From NCBI GenBank assembly GCA_019614645.1, contig JABWDB010000007.1, forward strand, positions 8,693,501-8,757,500: a stretch of 64,000 nt of DNA. The letters run 5' to 3'. The position numbers and the translations under genes were made by a program. Origin of the DNA: Stratiolaelaps scimitus (Eukaryota > Arthropoda > Arachnida > Mesostigmata > Laelapidae). How positions within the stretch are numbered: the stretch's first letter is position 1; every line of letters starts with the position of its first letter. Below are positions 11,541-23,908 of the stretch, piece by piece. The notes under the pieces were generated by a model, which saw only the letters and a program-made list of their open reading frames with translations, was not told the origin of the DNA and made no database searches.

Positions 11541-12999
11541 TATATAATCGAAGTCTCCAATATTTCTTGCCGTGTAATAATGTTAATACTGGTCTACGAT
11601 TACAGATACGCTGACTGTAAAATTTGGAAAGGGTTAAATTTTTACTTTTTCAATTTTTAATGTTTACCTTAACATGAAATTGTCATAGCCCCGACCATAC
11701 TATGCCACTGGCTATTATCAAGGTTATTGTAATGCTTAGCTCTCCGTGAGTAACCGACGCATTGATGAGACGCAACACTGATTAATAATCGAACGATCAA
11801 ATTTCGCGCGACCCGCGAATTGGAATTTCACAGGTGCTCTTTGTTGGACTGGTTACGTTTTGACGATGTAACGGACTGACATGATTGGTCGATAAATGTA
11901 CCCTTACCAAAATGGCTTGTAGAGGTGGCTATGTATATTACTGATCACGGTTTCAGTCGAGACAGATTTGCCAACTCTTATATGTAAATGCTCTTGGTGA
12001 GATCACACAGAGTAGACTTTAGCATGTATGCGCTAATGCTGGTATGCTCCTGGTAGCTGGTATGCTCTTAAGATAAACATTTCTAAGACTGCATGCATCT
12101 TACATTTGATGGATAGTAAATGCGTAGTGGTCCCAGCACTGTGGCAGCGTCATGATCGGCCGCCCAGCGTGGGCTAAGTTCGCAATATTGTTGTTATTGA
12201 CAATGTATCCGCAGCGCCTTTCGAAAATGCCAAGCGACGCTGTCGCATGCTTAGATCGAAGACGAAGAGCATAATAAAAACTAACGATATTAGTAACACA
12301 ATTATTTTAGCTCTAATAATCAGTTAAGTAGAATCAGAAAGCTACAGGCAGCAGCTCTAAAAGAAGAACCTATTATCCAAGACCTTCGTAGAACTCTCAT
12401 CGCTAAAGGACAAATGCGTATTTCTGCTTTGCTCTCTGTGCACTGGCATCATACTGACGATTTGCCTACCCTAAGTCTTAGCTACTGAAGGTGGAGACAT
12501 CAATTATCTATAATAATACTCTACGCCAGTCACAGATGTATTCGATGACAATTAGCGGTATTATACGCGAATTGTGCCTAGAAATACGAACCATTTTCAC
12601 ACGAAGCACGTACCGGTGGTAGTATAACATTAACAGCATAAAACATTGTACACTTCAATGCCACCAAACCTATGGAAAGTATTCGTCAACACATGTACGA
12701 CTTATTTGTATTTATCCAGCTCACGTTCAGCACGTAATTAGTTTTGTAATCAAATGAATTCCTACAAGCTAGCTGCACATAATCATCCGAAACGCGTCGA
12801 CTGGTTGTGCGTCATACAGAGATCCGCCGTTCGTTGCTAGGTAAGGTTACCGTCGCACTATGCCGATAGCTATTTCAATGATGGTCCAATGAAAGGCGTT
12901 TGCATCAGCGGAAGGCTGCCCAATGTCGGGATTTCCGATCCGCTGCCCAGTGAGTGTTATGGCCACCTTGGTGAGGCTTCTCCAATGGCCCGCAAGCCC
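11541..12999. other. Non-coding stretch, nothing recognised
   Basis: AT-leaning DNA without long open frames or clear repeats. Decayed upstream parts of the neighbouring LINE could be hidden near 12300-12400, but no motif supports this. Confidence 0.5.
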
Positions 13000-15300
13000 A
13001 ATGGCCCATCTTGCGTTATATAGCTGGCGAAGCCTGGGAGTCGCTTTTTAGCTGGTGCCGCTGCTGCTCTTCCTGAGATTAATGCGTAATGAATATAAGT
13101 AACCCCTAGAGAGGAATAGATATCTCTCTTCTACCGGGAATCCCGCCATCCCCATCCTAACCCAAGAAGCTCCCGGCGTTTGCGACGTACATACTATAGC
13201 ACAACGGCAACTCCACGGTCCCGAGCGAGTAGGTCTCCTCCGCTCGTTCGCGTCAGTTGAGCACGGAGCAGGCAACACTTCCTGCCTTTGCTGCTAGCCA
13301 GGCATCCTCTCATCATGGATCTGCCCAGCGCGTTGCTTACGTACGGGAAACACCGCTGGGCCACTGCTGTTGGACTACTCAACCTCTCTTATTGATGGCC
13401 CAAGCCGTCTATCTGACTGCGCTCTTGTCTTGCCTACACTCGTATATGAATGGAAGCTGGCGCTTCTTGACTGCCACTACCTCGGCGACACCATGGCCTA
13501 TTCCTCGCCCGTCCAGTTCGAGCAAATGGTTCCCACATCTTCTGGTAGTAATGTCGCTGGCGCTGTTGCCGTGCATGCTGTTGCCGTGCTGCCACGGAGC
13601 ACTACCACACACAGACATGCACACAGCCATACAGACAGATGGACAGATCCAGAGAGAGAGAGAGAGAGGGAGAAAGAGAAACACATACGTGAATGTGCAC
13701 GGCTAAGGTTATCCTGTCAGAGATTCGCTGTAATTCTACCTTCACGTGACTGCCGCGGACTATCCGATATGCCTTCAAGGCCTCCGTCTGATCGAACCCC
13801 ACCAGAACTAGAGGGGCCCGCTACTTCTCGTTTGCTTCATTCAACCTGCGGAGACGAGGACGGCTCTCGCCTATCGACCCCCAATCCCGCCCCCATCTCC
13901 CATAGACCCTAAAGCGCACCCCTACGTGCAGTCTCCTTCTGGAGAAGCATCTCTCAGGATATCTCTTTGGTATCCCGCTGGGCGCCCTTGGGCCCAGACA
14001 CCTTCACGACGTTGTGCCTGCTTTCCGATTTCTATGTGATGCTTGTGCTACGCCTGCAGCAATCGCTGCCGCTGTTGCCGGCCCCCAACTTTCGACCGTT
14101 AGGGTTCCATAACGGTAGTGGCGGACGCAAGACCCAGCATACAGAGAGAACGAGAGAGAGAGAGAGAGAGCTCCGTAGGGCTCTGGGGCTAGCTGGCGAG
14201 CGGGCGTTGATCGTCGATGGCCTGCCGCTGGCCTCTATACTATCCTGTATACGACTAATAGTAGTATAGGCCTGGGTCCCGTCGTCGCTTGGGTTTTCCG
14301 CTGCTGGAATAAGGAGAGAGTGTATCCCGGCTTCCCGGTCAGATTTTGGCCGGTCGTCCTCCCCAACGTCTCCGCCAAACAGCAGTCACGCCGCTGCTGT
14401 TGCTGCCAATTGACCAATAGGCGCTGGACGAATCCATTGCACCCAGATAGAATAAGAGTGGTGGTCGCGGTAGCGGTGGTGGTGGCGGCAAGATTTACGC
14501 CGCGCGTTCCCTCCTCTTTCTTTAGGACTACTGGTCCTGCGTCGTACTCGCCGTTTTGCCATACCGTCGCAGCGCCATTACAGAAATAAGGTGCTATCAG
14601 GCTCTTCGTATCGTCCGTCGGGTAGAGTCAGATGACTGCGTAAGTGGCCAGTCCTGGTTACCGGCATCCACCGGTGCCAATACAGGCAAACGAAGGGTGG
14701 ACGAACCGAGAAGACGCTATATCTTATCTCCATTCCCGTTGCTGCTGCTGCTGCTGCTGCTACTGCTTCTGTTCTGTCTCGACGCCCGGCCCACATCAGA
14801 TTGCCACTGGTTAGCATTGGTTCGGAACGGTTTGATCGGCCCGGCCGACCTTCGTCTCGTTTCTTTTCCCGTGCCGCTCGCCACTCATTCCGCTTTCCTC
14901 CGGCTGAGGGAGGACCTCCGACGGATGGTTATTGCCTTTCAACAACGCGCAAATCCTATCGTCCGTTTGTCGACGAACGAGGGGTGGGAGGGGGCACGCT
15001 CCAGGGTATGGATACAGAAGGCTGTGCAAAGGACCCCTCCGAGCCGACGAGGAACAGCCGACTCGCGGAGCAGTTGTACTCGGCCGCAAGTGATTCGTTG
15101 CAGACAGACGGACTCACAGAGATCCGCGGGCAGCAATCCTGCAGCGAACGCCGAGGAATCCAGGGAAGATTCCTGCAGCAAATAGGCCTCAGGCCCACAG
15201 GCAGGCATCTTCAGTGTCCCCAACACTACAGTCAGATGACGAGCCAAGGGAGGATGACTGCCTCATTTTGCCGCACCGTTTGACGGACAATGACGCGGCT
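13000..15300. promoter_or_regulatory. GC/CpG-rich island 3
   Basis: One of the two longest islands. It contains (GA)n at 13650-13669 and 14151-14170 and a (CTG)n run near 14740-14762. Open frames include 13370-13912 plus (180 codons), 14556-15185 plus (209 codons) and 14801-15283 plus (160 codons), with antisense frames open in the same place. None shows a domain, and the Leu run in the 209-codon frame is the CTG repeat. Promoter-like or long 5'-leader DNA is the simplest reading. Confidence 0.4.
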
Positions 15301-17340
15301 ATCACTGGCTCTCAGCTTCCCTCCGTTCATCTGTACCTACTGCAGATAGATCGATGGTCACTCTCATGCAAGGGTCGGGTGTACGCCAAAGATAATCCTA
15401 TGAATTCGAGTATAGCTCGCATACATCTATGATTGGTGGCTCCAATCGTATACATATTCGATTAATATTATTTATCAGAATTCGTTATTTGCGTGTTAAT
15501 CATGCTGTCGTATTGAGGCTTCAATGAATACTTCGGATCTATTTTTTTATATTAATTTATGACTTGTTTTGAGCATTTTGGTCTTAAAGGCTCAACATCA
15601 CTAAACCCATCCGATGCGGTAAGTTGTCTTTGTAAATTCAATGATTTACGACAAATCTAAAAACATGCATAACAGTCTTACCTAGCTAGATATTACTCAA
15701 AAGCAATTTAAGTTACGATATGTTAAAAAAGCGCCCAATCCGCTAGGTTCCGATGTTTACTCCAGCATCATATGCCTCCCGCTAATACTCAAACGCAATT
15801 GGCGCATTTCTCTTTTCCAGCACCGACACTTACGCCACAATATAGACAACTATATAAATTCAATATTTGCGTCACTCAATACCTGCCTTCTCCCAAACAG
15901 GAGCTACGAGAGTTTACCATGCTACGTCCTCACGAAGCGCATTTCGTTCCATCTGCATAAATATGATAAGCAGACGAGCGCGCGCGTCTGTGTATGAACC
16001 CACACAAGGCATCGCTAGACAAAAACAGTCAATAATTCATAGTGAAAATCGTCGATGGCAATTTCGTCGTTGGCAAAATGTCCAGACGCAAGTCATTACA
16101 ATGTATCTATCTAGAGATAGATCAGATATTTAGGTTTCCACGTAGCAGGACACTCTGTTTCAACCCCTGTTGCTCGCTTGCGTCGAAGCCAACCACGCTG
16201 ATTGAGGTGTAGTCTCGGCAAGGCGATTTCCTGTCAGTCACAGGGAGCCCGGGAATGCCCATGGGGACTAAACGCAATCTTGCCTACCTACGCCGAACCT
16301 CACTGATGGGCTAACCACTATCCTACCAGCGATAGGCAAACGATTCTGAATTTTAAAACACGACAGGGGACCTACATCTACTGATTATGGCACTATCTTG
16401 GCCCACTGGTGACCGTGAATAATATATAATCTCAGATTACAAGAAAAATACGTCGCTCGTAGAACTATTTATCGTGGCCGCTTTTCGGAACGACATCCAT
16501 CCCAATCTGTTCCGCATCTGTTTGAATACACTGGATATATTTTTGGCGATTCTGCATACGAAAGCTCTGTCGGGACGCATGTCGGGAACGCCACGTCAGT
16601 GCTAGCGGCCAACTGTATTTTCGCCTTTGACCAGGTCTCCCGTCGTCTTAGCCTGAAAATCTAGTGGATCCTTAATTTTTCGAACGTCGAAAACGGCGAT
16701 CAACTACGCAGTTCCAATCGATGCCATTCTCGTAACAACCCTACAACGTCTACCGTGTTCTCAAAGGTTAAAACCGATGTGGCTGCGTCGCTGTCGTCGG
16801 CGTCCGCCGTCAATTTTCATATCTACGTCCTGTGTGTGCTAGTTCTAACCTTGGTCAATATTATTGTCTGAGTATGAAACGCTCAAAACCCACCCGTGTA
16901 TATGAGCGGATACCAGACACACACACAACAGCTTGATGATGTTCGATTTTCGAACACGCACTACTACAACCCGTCGGAAATATGCCCGGCTATGTATCTC
17001 TCGGATGTGAGCTAAAACACGGGTATTTCTATCAGCAAACGCATGTCAAAGCATTTAGCATTTTGAATTTTGAGTAATTTTTCATTTATTCTAACGGATC
17101 GTATCGTTTGCAGCTCCAGACACGCAGCTCCCGAAGGTCTGCTTCAGCACCTACATTGTTTTAGCACCATGAGTCAACGGCCACTACCATCGACACCAAC
17201 CCTTACAGGGGACGTGTACCGCGCCGTCCTGTACAGCTAACTGCCTCTTCATTTATAACAAACTCAGACACTTGCACCCCAAACAGGCGACTGACATGTG
17301 GGCGTACAAATTATGGACCTATTAATGTCCCATTACACCG
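15301..17340. other. Non-coding stretch, nothing recognised
   Basis: AT-rich to mixed DNA. Short open frames (60-90 codons) at 15772-15960 and 15867-16133 overlap in different phases without recognisable motifs. Confidence 0.5.
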
Positions 17341-17367
17341 AGGCTAGCTTAGCCAAGGCTCGTCGTT

Positions 17368-17556
17368 GTGATGCTTTTTTTTGATAATAAAAATAATAAC
17401 AAAAATAATTACCACTATATTGTGGAACAACCGCCGCAAGCGCCACAACAGCAACAATATAACAACAACAACAGCAGCAACCCACAACAACAATCCACCG
17501 CAGTATTCAATGCATGTATAACCTCCATTGAAACAGCGGCACAAAGGTCGCCGTAA
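17368..17556 (+). repeat. (AAT)n/(CAA)n-rich low-complexity tract, Gln/Asn-rich if translated
   Basis: AAT, AAC, CAA and CAG triplets dominate. The plus frame reads Asn- and Gln-rich (EQPPQAPQQQQYNNNN) for 62 codons. The opposite strand is open for 117 codons only because the repeat reads as Val/Ile/Leu. It could be a polyQ/N exon fragment, but no splice sites were convincing. Confidence 0.4.
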
Positions 17557-18180
17557 CATGGCCGTAGAATGGAACCTCGATATTTTAATGGAGGGGTAGA
17601 GCGGACACAATTTTCGGGGGTTATGTATAGCTCTAAATGGCCCAAGCGAACTTAGGCTATCTACCAAATACACACGACTCGGAGAGCTACAGGCCACAAC
17701 TACGACGATCTATGGCAACTCCACGGCGTCTACCAAAATAGCATATATATATATATTTATATATATATGAGTGTTGTTATCAGCCTCGATAAGAGCTATC
17801 TTATGCATTGCATCAATATATATGTAGATTACCGAGTGTGCTATTGTTTAAATATCTAAGTTAAAATGTTATCGTATTGGGCCTTGTTATCGGCCGCGCG
17901 CAAACGATATAGCGCATTGTAGAAGTCCGATCATAGATCAAGCATCTATGATCCACAATCAGGGGAATTATCGTGACTCATTTTATTCGGCTTTGTATTG
18001 TAGAAATAAAAATTGTGATCTTCTTTCGACCTGGATTTTGTGACGACGCTGCGAACTCAGCAACCAGCCAAAAGAATACGTGTATACCTTAGCAATAACA
18101 GCCCACACATTCCCGCATATTTATTGCCTGATGTACCGTTTTGTACATAAGCTCGGAATCCTGTAACAATTTTCACAGAT
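17557..18180. other. AT-rich spacer with microsatellite and hairpin
   Basis: Holds a (TA)n tract at 17743-17768. A 10-bp perfect inverted repeat (GATCATAGAT, loop CAAGC) lies at 17929-17953. Confidence 0.6.
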
Positions 18181-18786
18181 TTGTTAGGGAAAATTTGTAT
18201 TTCCGAGGGTGATTTTCTTCATGTAAAAATATATAAAATGTGGCTCGGCTACATGGCCACATGTTTTCATCAAACTTCGATACAGTCGTTATGTCGTAAT
18301 CAAATATGTTCACACCCTATTAAAACTCGAAATCTGCAGAGACGGAACCTCAACGTTGTCACGACGAAAGATAGCGAACATCAACATGGACCCGTTTCGT
18401 TCAGTGTGGACGACGTGAGATTCATGTCATGTTGTTGCTCTACGGGACCGAACGCGGGGTGGTGTACCTACAGCAAAAGCGCGGTACATCTTGCAAGGCT
18501 AGAAAATTTGCCGCAACAGAAGCTGCCAAAACGGTGGACAAACAAGCGAAAGAACAAGCGATGGACGCCAACAACTGCCTCCCGCCGTGGTACCGCTGCT
18601 ACTGCAAGCGGTGCTGTTTCGCAGAACTCTTCGTCAGGCCAGCACCATTCGAACTGGTCTCAACGAGCCCCGGGCTCGCCTGTCGGCCGCTGTCACACGC
18701 CGACTGCTGCAGTTGCCGATACTGAGCACGGCGGGACATTGACTGTCGCACGGCGTTCGTTTTCACATCGGGATTCGAGCAACTAA
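18181..18786 (+). CDS. Candidate coding segment, unknown function
   Basis: A plus frame is open for 201 codons and ends in TAA. Its first codon is TTG, so a true start or upstream exon is unknown; the first ATG lies at 18238. The part after about 18340 is rich in G/C at third positions and reads like protein (for example FSVDDVRFMSC, then a basic KRWTNKRKNKRW). The tail is Ser/Gly/His/Arg-rich and likely disordered. A second plus frame (18429-18725) is also open with equally high GC3, so composition alone may explain both. No family is recognised and there is no consensus donor in the body. Confidence 0.25.
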   Translation: MLGKICISEGDFLHVKIYKMWLGYMATCFHQTSIQSLCRNQICSHPIKTRNLQRRNLNVVTTKDSEHQHGPVSFSVDDVRFMSCCCSTGPNAGWCTYSKSAVHLARLENLPQQKLPKRWTNKRKNKRWTPTTASRRGTAATASGAVSQNSSSGQHHSNWSQRAPGSPVGRCHTPTAAVADTEHGGTLTVARRSFSHRDSSN

Positions 18787-19397
18787 TGCACCCCAGACGA
18801 GCTTCGCGTTCGCATACCCCCACCCCGCCAACCCCACACACACACAGACACCTTAACACCAACACAGACGCACATACACATTTGGCATCAAGCATTTCAT
18901 CCACCCATGGAATGTGTTGCTTGCTTCTGACGTAAGCTATTTTCTTCTCCCATTTGAACATGAGTGAAACACAAGCGAGTCGCGACGGTCAGGCTGCGCA
19001 GCACCCTGACACGACGCTCCAGAGCCGATGGGACGACACACGGCGTCGCGCGATCGATGACGCCGACGCTGCGCGGTGATCATTCGTCGCGGCGACATTA
19101 ATGACGATTCACGTTTCCCCGCTCAGAGCGAATGGAAGCGAGCAAACGAAATGACGAGAATTTCGCTGTTCCCGCAACGGTCCGCCTCTCCCAGCCGCTG
19201 GCTAAATTTCATCGTATCGTTCAACCAGTGAGCCGACACAGTGTCGCCCGGCCGACTATAGTAACATATACGTGTACCCACCGACATATCGTTCACTCAA
19301 GTGAAGCTTGTGGAGATATTATCGCTGGTCACTTGGAAGCCCGTAGGGTCCAGGCGATCAAATTCGCTGTCTTTACGCGCGGGCTTGATAATATAGC
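18787..19397. other. GC-rich non-coding stretch
   Basis: CA-rich runs near 18835-18875 and a CpG-dense patch at 18970-19110. No supported exon. Confidence 0.45.
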
Positions 19398-19505
19398 TGT
19401 TGTTGTTGCCGCTGTTGTTGTTGTTGTTGCCACCGCCGTTGTCGTTGTCGCCGCTGTTGTTGTTGTCGTAGCTGTTGGCTTTATTGTTGTTGTTGTTGTT
19501 GTTGT
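19398..19505. repeat. (GTT)n/(GTC)n trinucleotide tract
   Basis: About 108 bp of GTT triplets with GCC/GTC interruptions. On the minus strand it reads poly-Asn with S, G and D inside a 94-codon frame (19581-19297) that would begin with a hydrophobic stretch, but that frame starts with GTG rather than ATG. Confidence 0.85.
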
Positions 19506-20456
19506 ATGATCCTGGCACAACCAAAAACAAAACGCGAAACAAGAACAACAGAACTAAGGTAACAGTGAAAGTGCCCAACACGAGTCAAATATGCGCCCAT
19601 GAGTGTGTGTGTGTGTGTTGTGCGATTCTAATATTTCTCCGCCGTCAGCTAGTTTAGTTGAGCGTAGATTGTTGATAGTGATGATATCATTGAACTTCTG
19701 CCCGCCATCCTATCCACACCGCGGGTGAAACGTAGTGTTAACGTCTTGAGACATTATCGGCGACAGGCACAAAGCGTTGAGGTGACTCGGGGTATATTGG
19801 GGCTGGGAGGTTTGAAGGCGGGGAGCGAACGTCTGATATGTCCGTTGTGGGGTGCTCGCGGCTACGGTGGGCGACGATGTCGCCGACGGTCAGTATAGGT
19901 CTAGGTAAAGTGGATCGTGGGTGAGAGCGCTTCAACAAAGTTGCTAGACAGCGTCGATTGTTGCACGTAGGTGTTGTTGGGGCGAGCGTGCGGTAGTTCG
20001 CAAGAAAAATGAGTTTTGTTGTTGTTGTTGTTCTTACACCAATATAGAAGTTTAATGTTGGGCAAATTACTGGCGTAACATGATCAGCACAAGCAGCTTG
20101 ATTATATCGTCGTTGTTATTTTTTGGTGTTATTGTTGTTGTTGCTGTTGTTGTTGGTGCCAGTTTTTTTTGTGCTAGTGTTTGCTGATTATTGAAGTTGC
20201 TGTTGCTCTAACTACCGTTAGGCTAATAAGATGCGAGCTCTGGTCCATGTATCTTTTGGGGTGACGTTTGCTAACCTCGCTGAACCAATAACCTTCGTCG
20301 AATGGCTCCGGTTTATATAATTGGTCGCTGGATGTGCCTTTAGATAGAGAGGGAGTGCGTTGTTTAAGGTTTATATATAACTAACTGTATAATTAGACAT
20401 AGGCGATTTCGGCGATTTGTTGCTACACACTATTTGTTTTTTTAATGAATCATTTT
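19506..20456. other. Non-coding stretch with GT- and GTT-rich patches
   Basis: (GT)n at about 19602-19618 and several GTT-rich patches between 20010 and 20180. No gene is recognised. Confidence 0.5.
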
Positions 20457-20515
20457 CGCGTGTAAATCTACATGCAATGCAATCTGAATCGCGTGTAACT
20501 CTACATGCAATGCAA
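20457..20515 (-). repeat. Two-copy 33-bp tandem repeat, in-frame on the minus strand
   Basis: Units at 20457-20482 and 20490-20515 differ at one of 26 positions and are spaced 33 bp apart. Within a 62-codon minus frame (20559-20371) this gives a repeated 11-residue unit, DCIACRFTREN versus DVCIACRVTRD. Confidence 0.7.
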
Positions 20516-21472
20516 ACATCACTTCGCCGCAAGCTAGAACAAATACAAGTTGAGTCCAAATAATGATTATACGATAAAGAGACATTAATTCAACTCTGCT
20601 ACCAGGAATTACACGGCTTAAACAAATATAGCATCAGAATGACAGTGCGTTTTATTTACCTTTGCCATGTCCTCGTTACGTCGACGTAGAAACGGGTCGA
20701 CGCAATAAATGCATATATCTACATTAGATTGATATTACATAGTCAATTCGGCTATTTTCGAACACAATTATGCTAATATTGATTTTAAAAATTGCCGTTT
20801 TTGTATTAATAGCGAAATCCTCGCTGATACTCAGCGGTTGTATAACGGACATGGACGCTGGTGTCCACTCAAAAAGGCGGGTAGACGTTCAACTATACGA
20901 CTGAATTTAATATTAAGTATTATACGAAATAAACCACTGGAGTACATGAACGAACGTAGTGGTAACGTTGGTAGCGTGATGCGTTTCATTAGCTTTGAAC
21001 AGAGGTGCCCTCGTCCTCGGCTCAGCCTGAAGACAGAAAATGGTTGTACGCTAGGCTATAGTGTCGAGTTGTTCAAGGCTCAAAGGCAACCCCGTCCATA
21101 TTGCAGTTATGCAAACATGAAATTACTGTTACTTACAAGATAATGCTGACGTCTAGCTGCTTTGTTTATGAATATACCCTTTGACAAACATAGCAGAACG
21201 AGTCCTCGTTTAAATCGTATGCTTCAGCGTGTCATTTACGTGGTGCCTTGCCATACAGTGGCTATTATACAGCAGAGTGATATATGCGATATCGTGTTAT
21301 ATACAACATCGTGTATATATAAGCATAAGGCGCATTTTGATTTGTGCAAGTTAACCGGTATTGTTGTACATACAATCTATCATACAATCTTCTATTATAA
21401 TTGTGAAATCGTAATTGCATGAACAATTTGGTGATAATACACTCTTACTTTTACCCTATTTTTTAATCGAGA
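20516..21472. other. AT-rich non-coding stretch, possible LINE remnant near 21075-21110
   Basis: Bases around 21075-21110 weakly resemble 62893-62930 from a LINE fragment. Nothing else is recognised. Confidence 0.35.
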
Positions 21473-21530
21473 ACTTAAGCATTGTAAAATTGCAGTTCCG
21501 GAAATAAACCGCAAATGTTATGTTATGTTA
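21473..21530 (+). repeat. Dispersed repeat A, copy 1: retroelement-like 3' end
   Basis: The segment containing CTTAAGCATTGTAAAATTGC and ending with AATAAACCG matches 27783-27822 closely. It is followed by (TGTTA)3 at 21516-21530. A polyadenylation-type AATAAA followed by a short microsatellite resembles CR1/L2-type LINE 3' ends. Confidence 0.55.
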
Positions 21531-21613
21531 TACAAGATCTACTGCTTCTATCATATTCAGGCTTAAGTAATCCGTGCAGGCAACAGCAGTGTTGCATCGT
21601 CTGCGTTCTACGT

Positions 21614-21690
21614 CAACTCAAATCTTCAAAATCATCCGCACATATCAGCCATTGTTCATATTGGCCTAGTCATGTTCTGTCACAGGGTGC
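21614..21690 (+). repeat. Dispersed repeat B, copy 1
   Basis: Starts with AAATCTTCAAAATCATCC and contains ACATATCAGCCATTGTTCAT. It matches 23821-23908 over about 80 bp with scattered substitutions. Its class is unknown. Confidence 0.65.
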
Positions 21691-21889
21691 TCTCTCTCTC
21701 TCGTACGTGCGCCTTTATAGGACATTTCCCGTCTCACCTGTCTATCCAGCAAGCTCTTTCTTTTGTGCATAGTTATTTGTTCAATGTGTAAAACCTGTCA
21801 ATCCATCTTAATCCCTCGCTTCGTCCAATTCCTACTTCCCCTCTCTGGCGTACCCCTCTAACCTTCGCGCAGGCAGTCTATGGCATATT

Positions 21890-23130
21890 ATTATTGGTTT
21901 CCGTACGACCAAGCTCGGGCTGGCTGGGTGGCCGGCGAACGTGCACCGAACGATGTCTGCTGCTGCCGAAGCATCGTGCGCGCCGCGGCTGCTGGTGCTG
22001 CTGCTTAAAGCCTTCGCTCACTTCACTCACTTTAACGATCCGATCCACCGAACGCGCTCTCCGTCGATCGGGGCGGCCAAGCAGCTTCAGTTGTTTTACT
22101 CCGAGGCTGGCTTGCGAACGAACCAGAAAGCATTAATGGCTTTTAGTGATACCGTTCTCGTTCGAGCTGGCGTTCCAGTGAGAGACCCAGCCGTCTTCGG
22201 GGCTACTCAGCCAGCCAGCAACCGTGGGTATCTGGTCTCTTTCTCTCTCTCTCTCTCTCTGTCTCTCTCGCTCTTTTCACCGGAATGAAGCGTGGAGCAT
22301 GACTTATGCAGAGCATGGGGCAAGGCACAAATAGATATGCTTGTATAGGCAGACGGGCATGTTTGGTATAGTGTTAGGGGATGTTGTCGTTGTCAGGTGA
22401 ACCTGTGTGCCTGTATATGTGAGGTTGTGCTAGTACCCTAATGCATGCTTCCTACAATGAGCTTGTATAGTATCGTACGGAACAAGTATATATGTATCAT
22501 AGTATCCATCATGTCTTCTATCTTAAGGTCCTGCGTCCTTGTGCTAAGTCGCTCCGTCGATTTCAGGCCCACACTGTGCGGCTACTGCCACGAACAACAC
22601 CACTAGGGCTCAGTAGCGAGAAATACCACTGGGAGCAAGAGGGGTGAATGGGACTTTACCTGAAAGGCGCCAACCCTACATCTCCACTATAGCGGATACA
22701 ATATCCTATTACTGTTGAAATATGGTGGTTGCTGATGTTTCACATCGTGGACGTCACCGTCGTCGTCGTCATCATCACACCGTTGAAGGGGAATAAAAAT
22801 TTAGATAAATGAACGCGCCAGTGAAGCTAGCGGGATGCGTTCATTCACACGGAACCACCACCACCCGTCACTGCCGTTGCGGTTGCTGCTGCTGCTGCTG
22901 CTGGTGGTAACGAGTGACCGAGCGAGCCAGCGAGCGGCGGACAGGCGAGGCCGCCATTGGCACCGTGTCCGGGGCTACTACAGCGGCAGCTGCCCTCAGT
23001 CACCGCATTCGCTAAGCGAGAGTGCCCGTGACCAGCGCGGTCGCGGTCGCACCGACCCGGCTAACTCAGTCAGGCCACGCGACCAGGCGAGCGAGCAAGC
23101 AACCAACCACTCACAGCATTGGCCCTGAGA
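21890..23130. promoter_or_regulatory. GC/CpG-rich island 4, in two blocks
   Basis: Block 21890-22290 ends in (CT)n at 22236-22268; block 22830-23130 carries a (CTG)n run at about 22883-22901. Between them is ordinary sequence with a small GTC/ATC-rich patch near 22756-22777. Open frames of 80-115 codons overlap in several phases. No domain is recognised. Confidence 0.4.
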
Positions 23131-23820
23131 GAGGGCCGTAGCCGGCCACACGGAAGTGAAGTACATCGCGGAGTGAATATGATACATTTTGCCAGGTCAA
23201 ACCGCATCAGCAGCGAGGTGTATGTCAGTATGTCAAACAAAAATTGATGATGGTAACGCTGGCTATGTCACGTGCTCATGGCTATGTTTAGAGGCATGAG
23301 AGAACGAGTGTTGTGTCGATCGTCTTATGGATGTCGTATACGTTCTCCTATTGGGTGTCAGTGGTGAGAAGTGCCGAGGTGAGCACGGAAACACGACGGG
23401 CAGTGATTTGATTGAATTTCGCCTGAGCTCATTGACGACCAGAACGAACTGCGAACTGCTTTTTGCATATATTTTCTACGGATAGTATAATGATGGTCCG
23501 CAATAGCTCCCTTGGGATTGTCCCTGAAGCCATGAAACATGTGAGCGAGCTGTTGTGGCCGCTAACACCCGAGCTCTTGTGGGACTAGCGGACTGGTTTT
23601 ATAATACATCATGAGCAGCGCGGGCATAGAGGAACATTTTTAATGAACATGATTCGCCGCTATTTCTGATAGCGGTAGCACGATTTAGGCAATTAAAGTA
23701 GATTTTCGCACTCTATCACACATGTTACCCTACTAGAAATAGTTGGAATGATGAGTGGCACTATTTAGTGTACAGCGCGGAACATTAAGCAGCGTTTATA
23801 CTTGTATCTTAGAGAATAAT
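23131..23820. other. Non-coding stretch, nothing recognised
   Basis: No long open frame or clear repeat. Confidence 0.5.
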
Positions 23821-23908
23821 ACTTGAATCTTCAAAAATCATCTGTACATATCAGCCATCGTTCATATGTACGTGGCCATGTTGTGTCGCAAGGTGGTTTC
23901 GCTCTTTA
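23821..23908 (+). repeat. Dispersed repeat B, copy 2
   Basis: Matches 21614-21690, sharing ACATATCAGCCATCGTTCAT and the following CATGTTGTGTC block in the same orientation, 2.2 kb away. Confidence 0.65.

Noticed and set aside
14556..15185. 209-codon plus-strand frame with a Leu run
   Set aside because: Leu run is a (CTG)n microsatellite; several frames are open in the same GC-rich DNA.
17344..17697. 117-codon minus frame with apparent membrane segment
   Set aside because: The hydrophobic run is the reverse reading of CAA/AAT repeats.
19297..19581. Asn-rich minus frame with a hydrophobic start resembling a signal peptide
   Set aside because: Begins with GTG, not ATG; the Asn part is a trinucleotide repeat. 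Kept only as a repeat.
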